Shown here: one piece after another, positions 44,297 to 57,056 of the stretch | How positions within the stretch are numbered: the stretch's first letter is position 1 | Layout of the letters: each line of letters opens with the position of its first letter | Assembly (NCBI GenBank): GCA_003586115.2 | Contig: QVOM02000042.1 | Location: forward strand, 77,171,636 to 77,235,635 | Source of the DNA: Salvator merianae | Taxonomy: Eukaryota; Chordata; Lepidosauria; Squamata; Teiidae | Direction: 5' to 3' | DNA: 64,000 nucleotides | Position numbers and translations under genes: made by a program | Notes under the pieces: model-generated | Database searches by the model: none | Told to the model about the DNA's origin: nothing | Seen by the model: only the letters and a program-made list of their open reading frames with translations

Positions 44297-47200
44297 TCCT
44301 GCTTTGGAAGCCAGGGATGACTGTTCTTGGTCTCTGAATTGCCAGCCAGGGCTGCTGTGGCCAGACACTCAGAATCAGTGTTGTTCTGGCACCACTTATG
44401 GGTACCCAATGGAATGGTGCCAGTCCATGGCCTGCATGTTGTCCACATGTGGGCCATTGGTCTGGTATACCAGCTAGATTGCTGTGTGGACCATTCACAG
44501 GCCGCCTATACTTTGAGTTGGCTATGGCACCATTTTCAGGCTGTAGCTTGCTCCAAAGCCCTGTGGTGCATAGAGAGAGCAGTCTAGATGGTCCCCTAGG
44601 TTGGTCTACCAACCCAGCGTGGACATGGCCTCAGTCTCTTGCAAAACAATCCTGACCAGGTCTAGTTAGAAATGCATGCTCTACAGTACTTATGCCCAAG
44701 ACAATGAGGTGAGAGTTACAGATTTACACACTTTGCAAAATTCAATCTCTGCTTCTGACATTTACCTCAACTGATTCTTGTCCTATAATCAGAAGAGATA
44801 GTTATGGATAGAATTGACCTTTCCTGACCAGTTCTCCCCTATCAGCAGCAAACCTGTTGCGTGATCTCCAGCACCCATTTTCTGAGAGAGGGTCTTGGCA
44901 GTTTAAGAAGCAGCAAGATCACAGCTCCCAGGTCTTCACCTCATCAGAAGAGATAATCCTGCAGATACAGATAAACATGGGCATGTCAGAGGTCTACTAA
45001 CTAGTCTTCAGTTGTAGAACAGAAATCTGAGCCTCCTCTTTAGCAGCAGCTTAGAAGAGGGAATTTAGCTATACCTACTGAAAGGGCAGGATGCCTGTGT
45101 TCTTTCATCTTGCCACCTTAGGCTTAACAAACTGTATCTTGAGAAATGTCAACACACGATATATATGGGTTCAATTTAGATTACTGCCAGCTTTAAAATC
45201 AGCACCAGTGTGGCCTATTTTAACTTAGGAACCAAGTGGCTCTGCAGATGAGATGTGGTTGAAAAATGGAGAAAAGGAAGAAAGACAAGAAGGGGGTGTT
45301 TGTAGCAGCCAGGCAATAACAAATAATTTTAAAAGGGGGAAAGCAAGTCTCCTGGGGCAAAATTCTAGTGCTTTTGGTGGATTTAAGTATTCAGACTGCT
45401 GTCCCATGCATATTTCTCTGAGTGGGTCTCGCTGAACTCCATAGGATTTACTTCTGAGTAGGTATGCACTTCTAAAACTTAAACAAAGTTGTACACAACC
45501 ATTCCTTCTGCAAGCTGAGGCAGACAAGCTGTGGAAGACAGAGGCCCTGTCCAGATGGGGGAAATATAGAGTTGTTATGGCTGCACTGTGGTAGGATCGC
45601 CACATGTATCTGTGCCAACCCCACCATAGCTCTGCTATATCCCCCTAAAGTGTGTGATAGCCTATTGCAAGAAAACCTGAACCTGGTGGTGGGTTTTTCC
45701 TGAAATAGCACTACTTACCTTCTAGTCGGAGCCAAGATCGCCACTCTGGCCACTGCACATGTGCAGGGGCTGAAAAAGATGGTTACACACACACACACAG
45801 TAGGGTGCCGAGCACATCCGGGTACTTCGTGCTGGCAAAATGCCAGGCTGCGCATGTCGCTAAAATGTGCTCAAACAGCGTGAGCCTCCATGCTGTCTGT
45901 TCAACAAGCAATAGTTCTGGAGAGCCTTTTCTCTGAACTATCGCTTGCTGCCTCAGTATTTGCCCAGCATCTGGGGCCAGCCATATTTATTTTAAGCAAC
46001 CAGCAGTTAGAGGCATTTTGGGGCTTTCTTGCTGAGAACTAAAAAGATGGACTGGGACCAAAGTCCATGGTGAATGGCATGGCTGCTTAGGTTTAATGGA
46101 TTTGGATTTAACAGGCCAGGGCTCATGCATTAAAGTGAAGGTTCTCTGGAGTAGTCAGTCTGTTAATACTGGGATGAAAATATCACTTTTTTGAATCCTC
46201 TCCACAGCTTAACCTATCACAGCTTACAAGAGCAATAAACAGAACTGCCTCCCTCCTTAAAACTAGCAATTTATGGCACCCATTTTCCTTTCTTCAGAGT
46301 AAAGAAATATAGTGCTAAATTGATATTTAGTCTGGGGATGGGAATGAAGAGAAGTGAGAGAAGGAAGACACCTACATTCAGAATTGCTACAATTGACAAA
46401 TCAGGGCTGGTGACAATCCATTTTGGCTGGCTGATCAATGCATGTAATTAGCACACAAGTGTGTAGATTCCTGGAAATATAATAAAGAGGCTTTGATCTT
46501 TCTAGTAAGAACATAAATATTTATTACAGCAACATGTAATATAAATACTGTGAGGACAAATATTGTGTCCCTTACCACCTTATTAAGCTTTTGTAACTAA
46601 CGCTAACTTTGTAGAGTAAAAGTGTCATTACATCCATCCTTTCTGCCAATATTAAACAACATTAAAAATTAAATACCATAGCCAATGTTTTGATTGTGGC
46701 TCTTGATTATTTAATATACTTCAAAAGGAAGCCATGCTTCAGTTTCTTAATGCCTCAGCAGTCTCAACACAGATTCTTTCAGAGAACCTCTGAACTGTCC
46801 AAGAGCCAAAATTGGGCACTAGGGTATAGACAAACCCTTGCTTTACTCACACCGCAGGGACAGTAGATGCTAAGAAATTCTGGGAGAATAGCTCTTTTGA
46901 GGGTTTTGCTTTTGAAGGCAGTGGGGATGCCTTGGGAAGGGGACCATGGGCCATGTGACACAGCTGATTAACAAATGGCCTTTGTCATGTGTGGCTACCA
47001 GGACACCTGCAGTTGCACCAGCGCGCCCCTCACAATGGGAGCTCTTTGTTAGGGGACTAGTTTTCAAAAGATGGAGCAAATGAGCATAAAAGGGGAAAGT
47101 TTTTGCCGATTAAGTCATTGAGTCTACCCCAAATAAAGCTGTGTCATATAAAAACTCTCTCCTTGAGTCATGCATTAACTTGTAAGTGCCTAAGGGACTG

Positions 47201-49240
47201 GATCATAAACAGACGAGTCCTTCTGTGCTACATTTCCCTTTTGAAAAGAACTGGCTACTTTGTAAATCCCAATTATCTTAATTTGCTTCAGACAGCATTC
47301 CAGATCTCAGCTGGCAAATAGCCCTTGAATAGAATGGCAGAGAAGAACTAGTGCCTAGAATAAAAATATGCCTTCAAAAACCAATGAATAAGGCTGCTTT
47401 TGTCTAGCTGGTGACAGACTTAATTTTTAGAAACCGATTCAGTCTGCACTAACTCCATAAGCTTAGTATTAATATATATTAAGTATGTCAGGCAATTCAG
47501 GCTGCAACCCAATGCATACATTTTGGGCCCTCACCTCCAAATGAACACAAGTGCAAACTTCCTTTTGAGTAAACATTGGACTGTTTTATTACTGGTTTTT
47601 GTACTTCAGTTACCAGAGACACAAATGATATTTTCTTCTTTCTTTGGTGTGGCAATGAAAGAAACAATGCTTAATTTCAATTCTAGTAATTGTTGTACAG
47701 CCAGATTGTTGAATAATAGCTACCTTTAACTCTGGAATGACAGTTTGTCAGTAAATGAAGATAACTGAAGTGAAGTTATAGGAATCTGTTACGCTATCAC
47801 TGGTGGGTTTAATTTACTTTGATGGATTTTTACTTCCCATAAGGACAGTGTTTTGTAAAAACAAGAATCAACATGGAAGAAAAACACCAGATAGTCAGAA
47901 ATGTTTTCTGTTCTCTGTCATCATGAAAAGACCAAGAGATGAAATGTGTACCTACATGAGTGGTGCTGGTTATTTCGACAACGACTTTTATTTAAACCAG
48001 ATCACAACCACTTTGTCAGCAATATGGTTTCAGGTTTTAAAATAAGCAAGCATTTATTTGGCTTTTTGCAGCATTGCTGTCACATTCTGTCTCCAAAATA
48101 GTCACACTGCAAGGACAGAGGTCGTACAAACAAATTTCTGTTCAATAAGCTTCCTAATGATTTTCAGCGTATAAATAGAAAGGTTTTGTGTCCCTGAAAA
48201 GAAAAGAAAAAGAATGAAAAACTCTTCTTAACTTCAGAGTGCTTTCTGAAACCTTGTGGTAGGTGTGGCTGATCATATCTAGATGCTGACTGTGTGAATA
48301 TTTGGAAAAGAGGATGCTGGCAGGACAGCAGGTTTCTCTGTTTCCACTGATGAAATAGAACAGGAAACATTTGAACTCTAAGGCTTCTAACAATTTCGAA
48401 CATTATTAATTGAGGATATACGTAAACTCAAGCAAAACCTTCTCAGAACATAGTAGGACCCATCATCCTGCCTTTCCAGGGCAGTTCCAAGAGCATGGCA
48501 GGCACTGTAGCATGAAGGTAAATGGTCACCCTCTGCTTACCTCATCAGATTCTCAAGGAGTCCCCTTCTCCACCATCACCACCAGTCTGTGGATCACTGC
48601 TGTGAGGATGGGGGGCAGATATGCCAGATGGAAACCTCCCTTTGATCTCCTTGAACTGCATTCCAATCCACTACAAAGCAAAATGCAGTTCAGGAACATC
48701 AAAGGGAGGCTTCTAACTGGACCCCTGCCCTACCCCTACAACTCTTTTTGAAATACCCTGCAAGCCACTGCCATTCTGAGAATAGATGCTTCAGTGCTGA
48801 TTGCTGATTTCACCTCCATTGAGCTCCATAGTCATTTGTTTAAAAAGCTAAGAAACCAGCAGCAGTTAGCAAATCTTGTACTAAGGAATCCCCAAAATTA
48901 ATGATTTACTGAACTTGGAAATGGATGTGGTTCCATCTTTATTGGATACTTCAAGTATTTCCCGAAAGTGTTGCTGCAAACTTTGTTTTTTAGACTTGAA
49001 TGAAAGATTTGAAGTGAAAGTTGATTTTACTTTTGTTTCTCCTTGAGCTTCTTTTTAAGGAGTTCTGCCATTTAGCTGCCAAGAAGCCATGGGAAACCCA
49101 CTTGAAAGTATGTTAAAGCATCTCTGTTCTCACTTGTATGTGGTTGTCAGTGCAAAGCTGACCAGCAAGCGGCCCACCTCACACATCTGTTATGCTGGGC
49201 CTCTACAGTCACTCATGTTCAGCTCTACCATCTACTGATC
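44297..49240. other. Long intergenic stretch, nearly featureless
   Basis: About 4.9 kb with no recognised gene. A segment from about 45543 (GGCCCTGTCCAGATGGGGGA) to about 45985 (CATCTGGGGCC) has weak terminal symmetry and an (AC)n tract at 45786-45800, and could be another TIR element. I could not find a duplication. The 47523-48045 and 48410-48751 frames have no known domain. The low repeat density here is unlike the neighbouring DNA. Confidence 0.35.
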
Positions 49241-49244
49241 TCTC

Positions 49245-49400
49245 TGTGTATTTGGTTCAAGGGGATGAGGACGGTTCTCTTCCCCTTCATTTAACCTTCA
49301 AAACAACCTCAGAAGGAGGACTGAACCATGGCCACCCTGTGATCTTCCATGGCCAGGAGCCACGTGGAGGCAGAAAACTTGGTCTCCCAGTGTCTAGTCT
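49245..49400 (-). repeat. Possible SINE remnant
   Basis: CTTCATTTAACCTTCAAAAC, AACCTCAGAAGGAGGACTGA and CTTGGTCTCCCAGTGTCTAG resemble, in diverged form, the inverse centre and B-box region of Sauria/MIR-like SINEs. No ends are visible. Confidence 0.4.
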
Positions 49401-49561
49401 TTTGCAAAATTGCTTTAAAATCACAGTGAATTTTGTTTTAAAATTCATCAATCAATCAATCAGGTTAAGAAGGGGGAGGAGTCAGAGTGCAGAGAGGAAC
49501 CAATGCTGCTGTGATTATTATGGCAACATCTGTATGGAAGCAGAGTCGGAGCCAATACTGA

Positions 49562-49963
49562 GGGTGCCTCCAGATGCAGGCTAAAACTTGTGATTTTCCC
49601 AGGACTATACTGGGAATGCCAAAATTGTCCTGGGTTATTTGAGCGATAACCCATAATATCACTATTATGAGAAATTTGGCAATGATGCTGGGTTTCCTGT
49701 AATAACAATTCTTACCTTTGTGTCTGCTGCTCATTTCATTATAATTTCACTTGGTGATACTGGAAACCAGGTAAAACAAAACAAAATGAAGTAGGCGGTT
49801 GCTTGGCTGGCCTCTGGAAAACACCAAACAAGATCACAATGAAGCAGGCCAGCAGACATGGAAGTCAGACTGGAGCCGCCCCTTCCATCTGGTGAGGGGC
49901 AGCAAAAGGAATCATGGGATCTTTTTTAGATTCCGCATTGCCTCCCGTTGTGTGTAGGCAGCC
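49562..49963. mobile_element. TIR family 4 element, TSD TGA
   Basis: The best family 4 copy, 402 bp. The left end GGGTGCCTCCAGATGCAGGC and the right end GTGTAGGCAGCC (inverse GGCTGCCTACAC) are short imperfect TIRs. TGA is on both sides (49559-49561, 49964-49966). The left about 150 bp match 35882 and 37585. The right half is different but contains GTTGCTTGGCTGGCC, as in 37585, and GCTGGCCTGCTTCATTGTG-like inverse pairs. Confidence 0.8.
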
Positions 49964-50017
49964 TGAGTCATGCCATGATATGGTTCAGAATGTTTGGGGC
50001 TTCTTCTTCCACTCTTA

Positions 50018-51211
50018 GGCCACGATCCAACATCGTAAATTTAATGCGTATCAGAAGAGTACAAGGACTGAATTTGTCTTCTGATCGTTCCCACAGTTAC
50101 AGTTTAACACGGACTCAATTCGTACTTGCTCATTCTTGCACTGATGTTTCCCTTGCTTGGCACGGAGAAACAGTACCTTTTCTGCCTCCACCCTATCAAA
50201 TTCTTCTCCCTGTGCAGTCAGTGATTGGCTGCAGTCCCAAAGTTCAAATCTTGACATCACAGGGGTGGGAAAGTCAAGCTCTGTTCTCCATATGTCCCCA
50301 CTGCTTCCTCAGAACATGGATTCACTTGGCAGCATTACTAGTCATTCGCCATTTGCTCCTTCTCCCTCCTACAGCCTCTGTCTACACAAGCAGAACTTTA
50401 AAACCATGTGTACAGCATAATTAAGCTTCTTAAGGAGCAGATGGCGATTTCTGCTCCCTTGCAAGTGCACTTTTGCGTAATTGTGCAATTTAAAAGTAGC
50501 GCAAAAGCAGGGAGGGGTCCGTGAAGAAGGGAAAACGTGGGGAGGGAACATGGGGAGCTCTATTATCATGATAGTGCAGTTCACGGCCAGCAAATGGACT
50601 CAGCCTCATCTCCCCCCGAGACATCCGCAGCAGCATGTGTCCCCACTATGTAGCTGTGTGTTGCCAACGGCAAAACTGATCTTGAGTGGGTTCTTTGTTG
50701 GGGCAAGAGGACTGCACCCCCAAACAGGCACAGTCTGTTTTTTGGTTTACTCAGCAGATGGAAGTGGAGGAAGCCTTTAATTTCTTCCTGGCAGTGTCGA
50801 ATGGGGGATAAAGAAAGAGAAAGGACCGCAGCTTAGCAACATAAAAAGGAAGACAGTTTTCTTTTCTCCTGGCAGCGATGGAAGGGGGGATAATGGAGGC
50901 AGAAGAAACTACTGCACTTCCTGCCTGCCCACAAAGTCTGTCATTGGACGGCACAAAATGGGAAGCTGTCCCTCTGCACGCTCCCAAAAAAGTATGGTCC
51001 TTCCCAAATAGTCTCCTTCCCCGTTCTCACATCGCAAAGTAAAGTGCGCTAGCGATCTGGGACGTCTTGAGAACTCATTAAATCCGAAAACAAGGTAGTC
51101 TGGATTTTGCCAATTTAGTCCAGAAAAACTATGGAACGGCAAGATCATGTTGGCCCAGTGGGAACTGAAGACGGGCTGTAAACTGATTAAATGCTGTGTC
51201 GGAACACAGCC
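50018..51211. mobile_element. Long non-autonomous TIR element (family 3), TSD TTA
   Basis: A 1194-bp element with left end GGCCACGATCCAACATCGTA and right end the inverse of GGCTGTGTTCCGACACAGCA. TTA is on both sides (50015-50017, 51212-51214). About 290 bp at each end match the 40458 element. The middle is shorter and different. The right terminus is close to the family 1 terminus (GGCTGTGTTCAGACATAACA), so the two families probably use the same transposase. None is encoded here. Confidence 0.87.
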
Positions 51212-51214
51212 TTA

Positions 51215-51716
51215 GAATGGAGGAATCAGGAGGCACAATCTTCGCCTCAGATGACTAGAGGCAATGTGGGAACAAGATTCTGCAGTTGCTTCTTCCTGTG
51301 TCCCACTAGACAGGAAAAGCAAACCCCTGCTTACCAGCTTGTCTGGTGAGCAGCATATGTGATTGATCTGAGAGGGACTACCAGAAACCAGCCAAGTGCT
51401 CACCCCCTTCCTTTTGCTGGGTTCTGGTACTCCCTCTTGAGCTGATCACATTTGATGCCTGCAAGATGTACAGGTATGCAGGGCTATTATGAGAAACCTA
51501 GCTTTGTTGTTGAAAAGAAAGGAACAGGTTTTTCAAAGGGAAAATGTTTCTTGCTTTTTTTCTCTTTCTTGCCTGGCATCATTTGAGATTTCCTTCAAAA
51601 GGTATCATTTATGGTTATTTTTAGATTGGTATCCTGGTATTCATCCATCATATTATAGAAGTCATGAAACCTTGGTTAGACTGTTGAGAAATGGGCATCA
51701 AGAAACTCACTGCTCC

Positions 51717-51781
<65 letters not shown>

Positions 51782-52999
51782 TCATGCCTGCAGTGAATTC
51801 TCGGATGTCCAATCCATCCCCATGCCGATGCAGGGCATGCTAGATGGCAGGTCTCCTAGCAAAACGCTGGCACTGTCAGGCAGTGTGGTAATTCTCATAC
51901 CATCTTTAATCCAGATTTTGGGAGAGATATGCTGGCAGCAGCAACATGGCATTGAGGATGCCCACTGGCATGGTGCTACCACTTTTACTATATCTAGAAA
52001 GTATCTTAGCCTTTCCAGGGACCTCACAAGTCCAAATAACCTCGATCTTGGGTGTGGGGAGGAGATCAGCACTGAACTAAATGCAGAAAATCTTGGCTGT
52101 TCCACAGCCTTTCTACAGATTACCTAATGGACCTTCTCGATCCAGAATGGACACGAGTTGACAAGCTCTATAGCCTTTTGCCCAAATTTCTCCTCAGTAG
52201 TTTAGCCAATGGCAGATAAAGACTCTTGCTATATCTGATACTAATAACATTGTACTGGCATGGTTAGATGCTTTGACATCATCACACAAACACCATCACC
52301 TTTAATTAGCACATTGTAGATGCTCTCATGAATTTTTAATTGGAGGGGACATGTGTAGACGACCTGAGTCTATACTACCATCTCATCCTCCTGTTTATAA
52401 AATGAGCTAAACAGAACATGCAAAATTATAAGACACAGAAAAGAAGGGGAAGAAAGATGCTTCATCCTGGGAAAACATCAAACAGGATCTATGGCCCGAG
52501 GTTAAATGGAGGAATGTCTGCTCCCATGACTCTACCTGAACAGATTTGCCTGTTCTTGCTACAACTACGTACATTCTGAAGGAAGGTGAGTGGTGATCAC
52601 GGACAGCATCTTTTTCATGTCAGGTATGTAAGGAAGCCCCTCTCAGGAGTCACTCAGAGATACTGCTGTTATCCCACACTTTTAATGAGACTTCTCCTTG
52701 CTTTTGCAGTTGATTTGAACTGATTTTGCTACTATTTTTTTTACTGTTCATCTGAATTTTTAATGCTGCATCAAAGGAATTCTGCAAGCTGAATTTTGTT
52801 TCTGCTTACGTTTTGCCACCAGGCTTGGTAGCATCATCAGTGCTGCTGCAGTTCAACCCTCCAAATGTGAGCTACAGGATTTCATGTCTATAACATGTTT
52901 ATTCAGCTGAAACATTGTTCAGAAGTGTAGCAAGCCTAACTTGAATCCAGGGATCTGTCTGCTCAGACAACTGTACCTACATGCACTTGGCTGGGTGGT
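51215..52999. other. Intergenic sequence with a microsatellite
   Basis: Apart from the (TTTC)n tract no repeat or gene was recognised. The 212-codon plus-strand frame 51489-52127 is held open by the microsatellite (it codes an FLSFFLS repeat) and is not a gene. Confidence 0.45.
51720..51783. repeat. (TTTC)n microsatellite
   Basis: About sixteen perfect tandem TTTC units. Confidence 0.97.
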
Positions 53000-53188
53000 C
53001 AGCAACTCTGCATGGGAGATGAGCAGTGGGCGACTCTATGTGGGAGATGAGCACTGGGCAACTCTGTGTGGGAGATGAGCAGCGGGCAACTCTGCATGGG
53101 ATATGAGCACTGGGCAACTCTGTGTGGGAAATAAGTAGCGGGCAAGTTCACATGGAGTTGAGCATTGGGCAAGTCCGTGCGGGAGAGT
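53000..53188. repeat. 28-bp minisatellite, about 6.5 copies
   Basis: Units such as GCAACTCTGCATGGGAGATG, AGCAGTGG repeat every 28 bp, with starts near 53002, 53030, 53058, 53086, 53114 and 53142. The last copies drift (AAGTTCACATGGAGTTGAGC). Alternate units carry GAGCAGYGGG and GAGCACTGGG, so the array may have a 56-bp higher-order period. Confidence 0.92.
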
Positions 53189-55800
53189 TACTCCCCACTA
53201 AACTCAACTATTCTGCTGCTATTGCTTTAATCTCTGTCATGCACAATCTTGGTAGCTACTCTCTAATATTTTAAATAAAGGAATTATTTATCTACAGTTC
53301 CTGAAAGCCCAATGCTCAGAAGCAACCATCACCAAATTCAAAGGCAAGGGCTCCTAAGTAGGACCAACCAGATTATATAAGATGATCTAGGCAGCAGACT
53401 AGGATGCCAAGTTGAAAGAGATCCCAAATTAGATGGAAAAGAGTTCCCTTCCCAGGCCATCACATTCTGTTTGCTCCTGAATCCGAAAGTATGGTGTGAC
53501 CTCATGGTAGTTCTGAGGTTGCTGTCAGAGATTCTTGATATGCTGAGAGGTTGTTGGCGTTATGACTAGACCACCAGGCAGGCCCAGTGGTGAGTCAGGG
53601 CTGTTGAAGTCTATTGGCCATATCGTTTTTACTTCACTGGCATGGTTTTGCTTACTGGGACATCTGGCAAGGTCCTGCAGCATTGCTTTGCTGGTGACTT
53701 CTGAGAACTTCCCAAGCACACACAAACATACATACACAAAAAGAAAAGAAAGAAGTGTGTGTGTTTGTGTATGTGTGTGTGAGATGAGCTCCTGGAAGTT
53801 GCTAGTGAAGTGATGCTGCAGAACAATACCAGTCAGCCCAGTAAGCAAAACCACACTGAGGGAGCCCTGCACAAGTCTAGTGGGCCACGTGAAAGGCAAT
53901 GCCAGATTCTCTTTATATCCAGGGTTTCCCCACACTGCTTGGAGGCAGCCTGATGGACATACACTTTGACTTCTGTGCCAATACTCTTTGGGCCAGCATT
54001 GCTCCCAAATAAGCATGGAGGTGGCTGCAGCTTTAGCATTTAGAACATCAATTTTTTCATGATAAAGTCTTCCGCATTCTAATTTCTTATTCTTAATCAA
54101 GGATCACTGAAGGGGAGAAGAAAATCAGTGTGGAGAGACCACAGATTATAGCTTCTTTCTCACATATACAGTTCTGAGGAAGATATGAGGTACTATTGCT
54201 TCACAGGAAAACGTTAATTCTGTTGAATGAGGAGGATAGGCAAAGACTTGTTAAAGTCCCTTGAAGAACTGAATGAGCTTTGATTGCTTCAAATGAAACT
54301 ACAGACCACATCAAAGTATTTTCATAGTTTCAAAAAATGTGTTACGACCTGAATACCAGGTAGCAAAACATCACTTGCCAAGAGGAGCATTTGCAAGATG
54401 AGCAAGTGACAAACAGGAGCTGGTAATCCAATTATATAAACAATATTTATCGCTTAAGCAGCTGGCAGTTTGAAACCTGCAGCAAGTACAAGTTGCCTAC
54501 TCTGCAATGTGCAGTTGCAAAGGAATGCATGAGAATTTTCAAGCATTCATAGAATTCTGTGAAGCAAAGACATTTTACACTTCTTTCACATACACATAAA
54601 AATGAATTCCTCTGTTTTTGCTTCCTATGGCTTCTATAACATCTCTGCTTTGAGGGACTGTAATGAGTTGACAGGAACTGCATCCTGTTGCTATTTCTTG
54701 AAGAATGTACTTAGATAAACATGTTAGTCTATAAGATCCTCCTGGCGAAAAAAACATATTTAGGAGATTGTACAAACTGGGATCAGCATGACAACAGTTA
54801 GCTAACTGTTAGCTTGAATGGCATTTAATCGCAGTCTATCCCTCCTCCTGAAGATATGCTAACAACCCCAGCAACTGAGCACAGCGGGGTTGCTAATTAG
54901 CTACTTGAACTAAAGCAGAGATTTGTAAATGGAAAAGAAAGGCATGGACCCAAGGGGATAGTTCTAGCCTGAAACATCTTAGCATGATATGGGATATTTA
55001 GCAATAATAATGAGGGGAAGAGAGAAACTTTCTCCAGTGTAAGTAAACAAAAATTGGCTCCCTGGTCTCCTGCAGTGAAATAAATCTTAATTCACAGAGT
55101 TGGTGATGTGATAGCCCTGAAAAAACAACACCACCATTTGGGTACCATTTGAGGTGGCTGCAAAGTTTTATCTTCAGTAGTTAATCTCCCAAGAAATGGC
55201 ACATTGAAATTTACCTCATTTAAATGCCTCCTTTTCATCAGGTGAATCTTCAGCCACTTTGTATGAACCATGATGGGAATGGGATAAGAGGACATATGGT
55301 TGACTGAACCCCTTTTTGGTGATGCCTCCTGGCAGAAGTGAGAAGTATGCTGTTTTCACACTCACTGCTGCTCCCAGACACACAAATGTTGAAGCCCGGG
55401 AACTTTTGTTCCCTGGCTTTGATGTTTCTAGCCAGGACTGTTTTCTCAAACATAGGAAATGGCCTTGGAAGTTAACCATTTTCTGTGTTGGAGAAAACAG
55501 CACCAGTGATTGCACCCAAAGAATGTGACCTGCTAAGTCCACATCTTCAGAAGAGGGGTTGGCAGAGTGGAAGAGTGAGAGAAAGCATTGCTAGGGTGCT
55601 TTCTCCTGCTCTGCTGTTAGAAGGATGTTAACAGCTCTTATGCCAGGCTGTTCACTCAATGGGTGTACAGCTTTGTGGAACCCATATCATTTGGATGCTG
55701 CACGCATCCTGCTTCATCCTGCAGTAACTGAAATGGAAGGTGGTTATATTGAGGTGTAGATAGAGAAACAGCATAAAGGAGGGGAGTTGTAGATGACTCA
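53189..55800. other. Intergenic sequence, nothing recognised
   Basis: A GT-rich tract lies at 53755-53783. The 191-codon minus-strand frame 53525-54100 crosses this tract and has no recognised domain. No gene or clear repeat is seen elsewhere. Confidence 0.35.
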
Positions 55801-56301
55801 GGCTGTGCTCAGACCAGTGGCGTAGGAAGCGGGGGGTGGGGGGGAACGGGTCACCCCGGGCGGCGCGTTGTCCCGGGCGGCCCATGCAGTCAGGTCCTTT
55901 TCTACCCACCTGGTGCGCCGGAGAGTGAGCACGGCGTGGTGCCGCACGGTGCGGTGCCGCACCTACCCGCCCACTGGTCGTCAGGGCAGCAGCGGGGGGA
56001 GGAGGCTGCAGGGCAGGGCGCCAGACTCCCCCCTTCTGCTGCCGCTTGGCCCCAGGCAGCAAAACTTTTAGCTACACCGCTGGCTCAGACAAAGCAAAAC
56101 AAAACATCTCTGAGATACCTCTGAGGTGGCTTAGAGAAGACTTCAAGGTGGAATTGTTCACACACCAGTCTGCCCCTCCCTCTCTCTTAAACATTCTGTG
56201 CTAGAAGAGATGGATTAGAGAAGATTTGGGAACATGATGGCCACACACTGTCTCTCTGAGGCACCTCTAAGGCACCCCTTTTGTTATGTCTGAACACAGC
56301 C
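55801..56301. mobile_element. TIR family 1 MITE, TSD TCA, interrupted by a hAT element
   Basis: It starts GGCTGTGCTCAGAC, is interrupted, then resumes at AAAGCAAAACAAAACATCTC and ends GTCTGAACACAGCC. TCA flanks it (55798-55800, 56302-56304). Without the insert and its duplication it would be about 225 bp, like the other family 1 copies. Internal blocks CACACCAGTCTGCCCCTCCC and TGTGCTAGAAGAGATGGATT match them. Confidence 0.9.
55815..56082. mobile_element. hAT-type MITE with perfect 8-bp TSD GCTCAGAC, nested
   Basis: A 268-bp GC-rich element beginning CAGTGGCGTAGGAAG and ending AGCTACACCGCTG (inverse CAGCGGTGTAGCT). GCTCAGAC is duplicated exactly (55807-55814, 56083-56090), cutting the left terminus of a family 1 MITE. 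CAGTGGCGTAG termini with an 8-bp duplication are typical of hAT elements. The interior has many CpG sites and a CCCGGGCGGC repeat. Its open frames on both strands (for example 55868-56071) reflect base composition. Confidence 0.93.
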
Positions 56302-57056
56302 TCAGAGCTGTATCAGGGAGCATGAAGTTCATGTGTTGGTTCTCTGAATGATCTTGGACTTCTGGTCTCTTGCGTGCCGCTTGTCTTTCAAAGGACCAAG
56401 ATTTCAAGTTTATTCAAGATTATTCAACCTGCATTTATACACACTGGCATTTTTGTTTGAAACATATCCCACTCATTCTCTAAATACACATTCACATAAG
56501 GGAACATGGATGTTCTTCCACATCCAAATGGCTTATCTTCTTTGAAGACTCATTTCTGCCTTAGGATTTCTTCTTCTTCTTCTTTTTTTTTTTTAAAGCA
56601 TAGTGCAAAGACTTCAAAGGGAATATTTACTCTTGCTTTGCTGTGGAGCACTGTGATGCAAGAACATGCTCTCTGACTGTGAGCAGCCAGGGGGAAGGAC
56701 AGAGGCAGTGTTCTCAAAAAAATTCTTAGCCAAATAATTTGTAACATAATCTTGAGAGGTCTGATGATGAGGAGCAAAGAATTCTGTAACAGTAAGTTGT
56801 AAAATAATCTGAAGCCAAGGAATAGCTTGAAAATGGTGGTGGCCTGGAAGAACTCTCTGTATGTGATCCACATATACACACACATATCCATTCCTGGCTT
56901 TTCCTTTTAAAAATACTTATTAGTAGCTGTGGTTTTTTGTTGGTTTTACTAAATTCAAATGAAAAACAGTGACAAAGCAGAATATTACACCTTTTTTGTC
57001 AAAGTGATTGCGGTTGACAACCTCTGGTTTTGCTATTGGTGCCAGAAACAGACTGA
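56302..57056. other. Intergenic sequence, nothing recognised
   Basis: Contains a (TTC)n/T-rich tract at about 56568-56592. No gene or repeat otherwise recognised. Confidence 0.4.

Noticed and set aside
44241..44477. Repeat-protein-like ORFs on both strands (PAQPS and GLGWA repeats)
   Set aside because: They are translations of a (GCCCA)n microsatellite.
51489..52127. 212-codon plus-strand ORF
   Set aside because: It is kept open by a (TTTC)n microsatellite coding FLSFFLS repeats, with no domain and no splice signals.
53525..54100. 191-codon minus-strand ORF
   Set aside because: It crosses a GT-rich tract and has no recognisable domain or exon borders.
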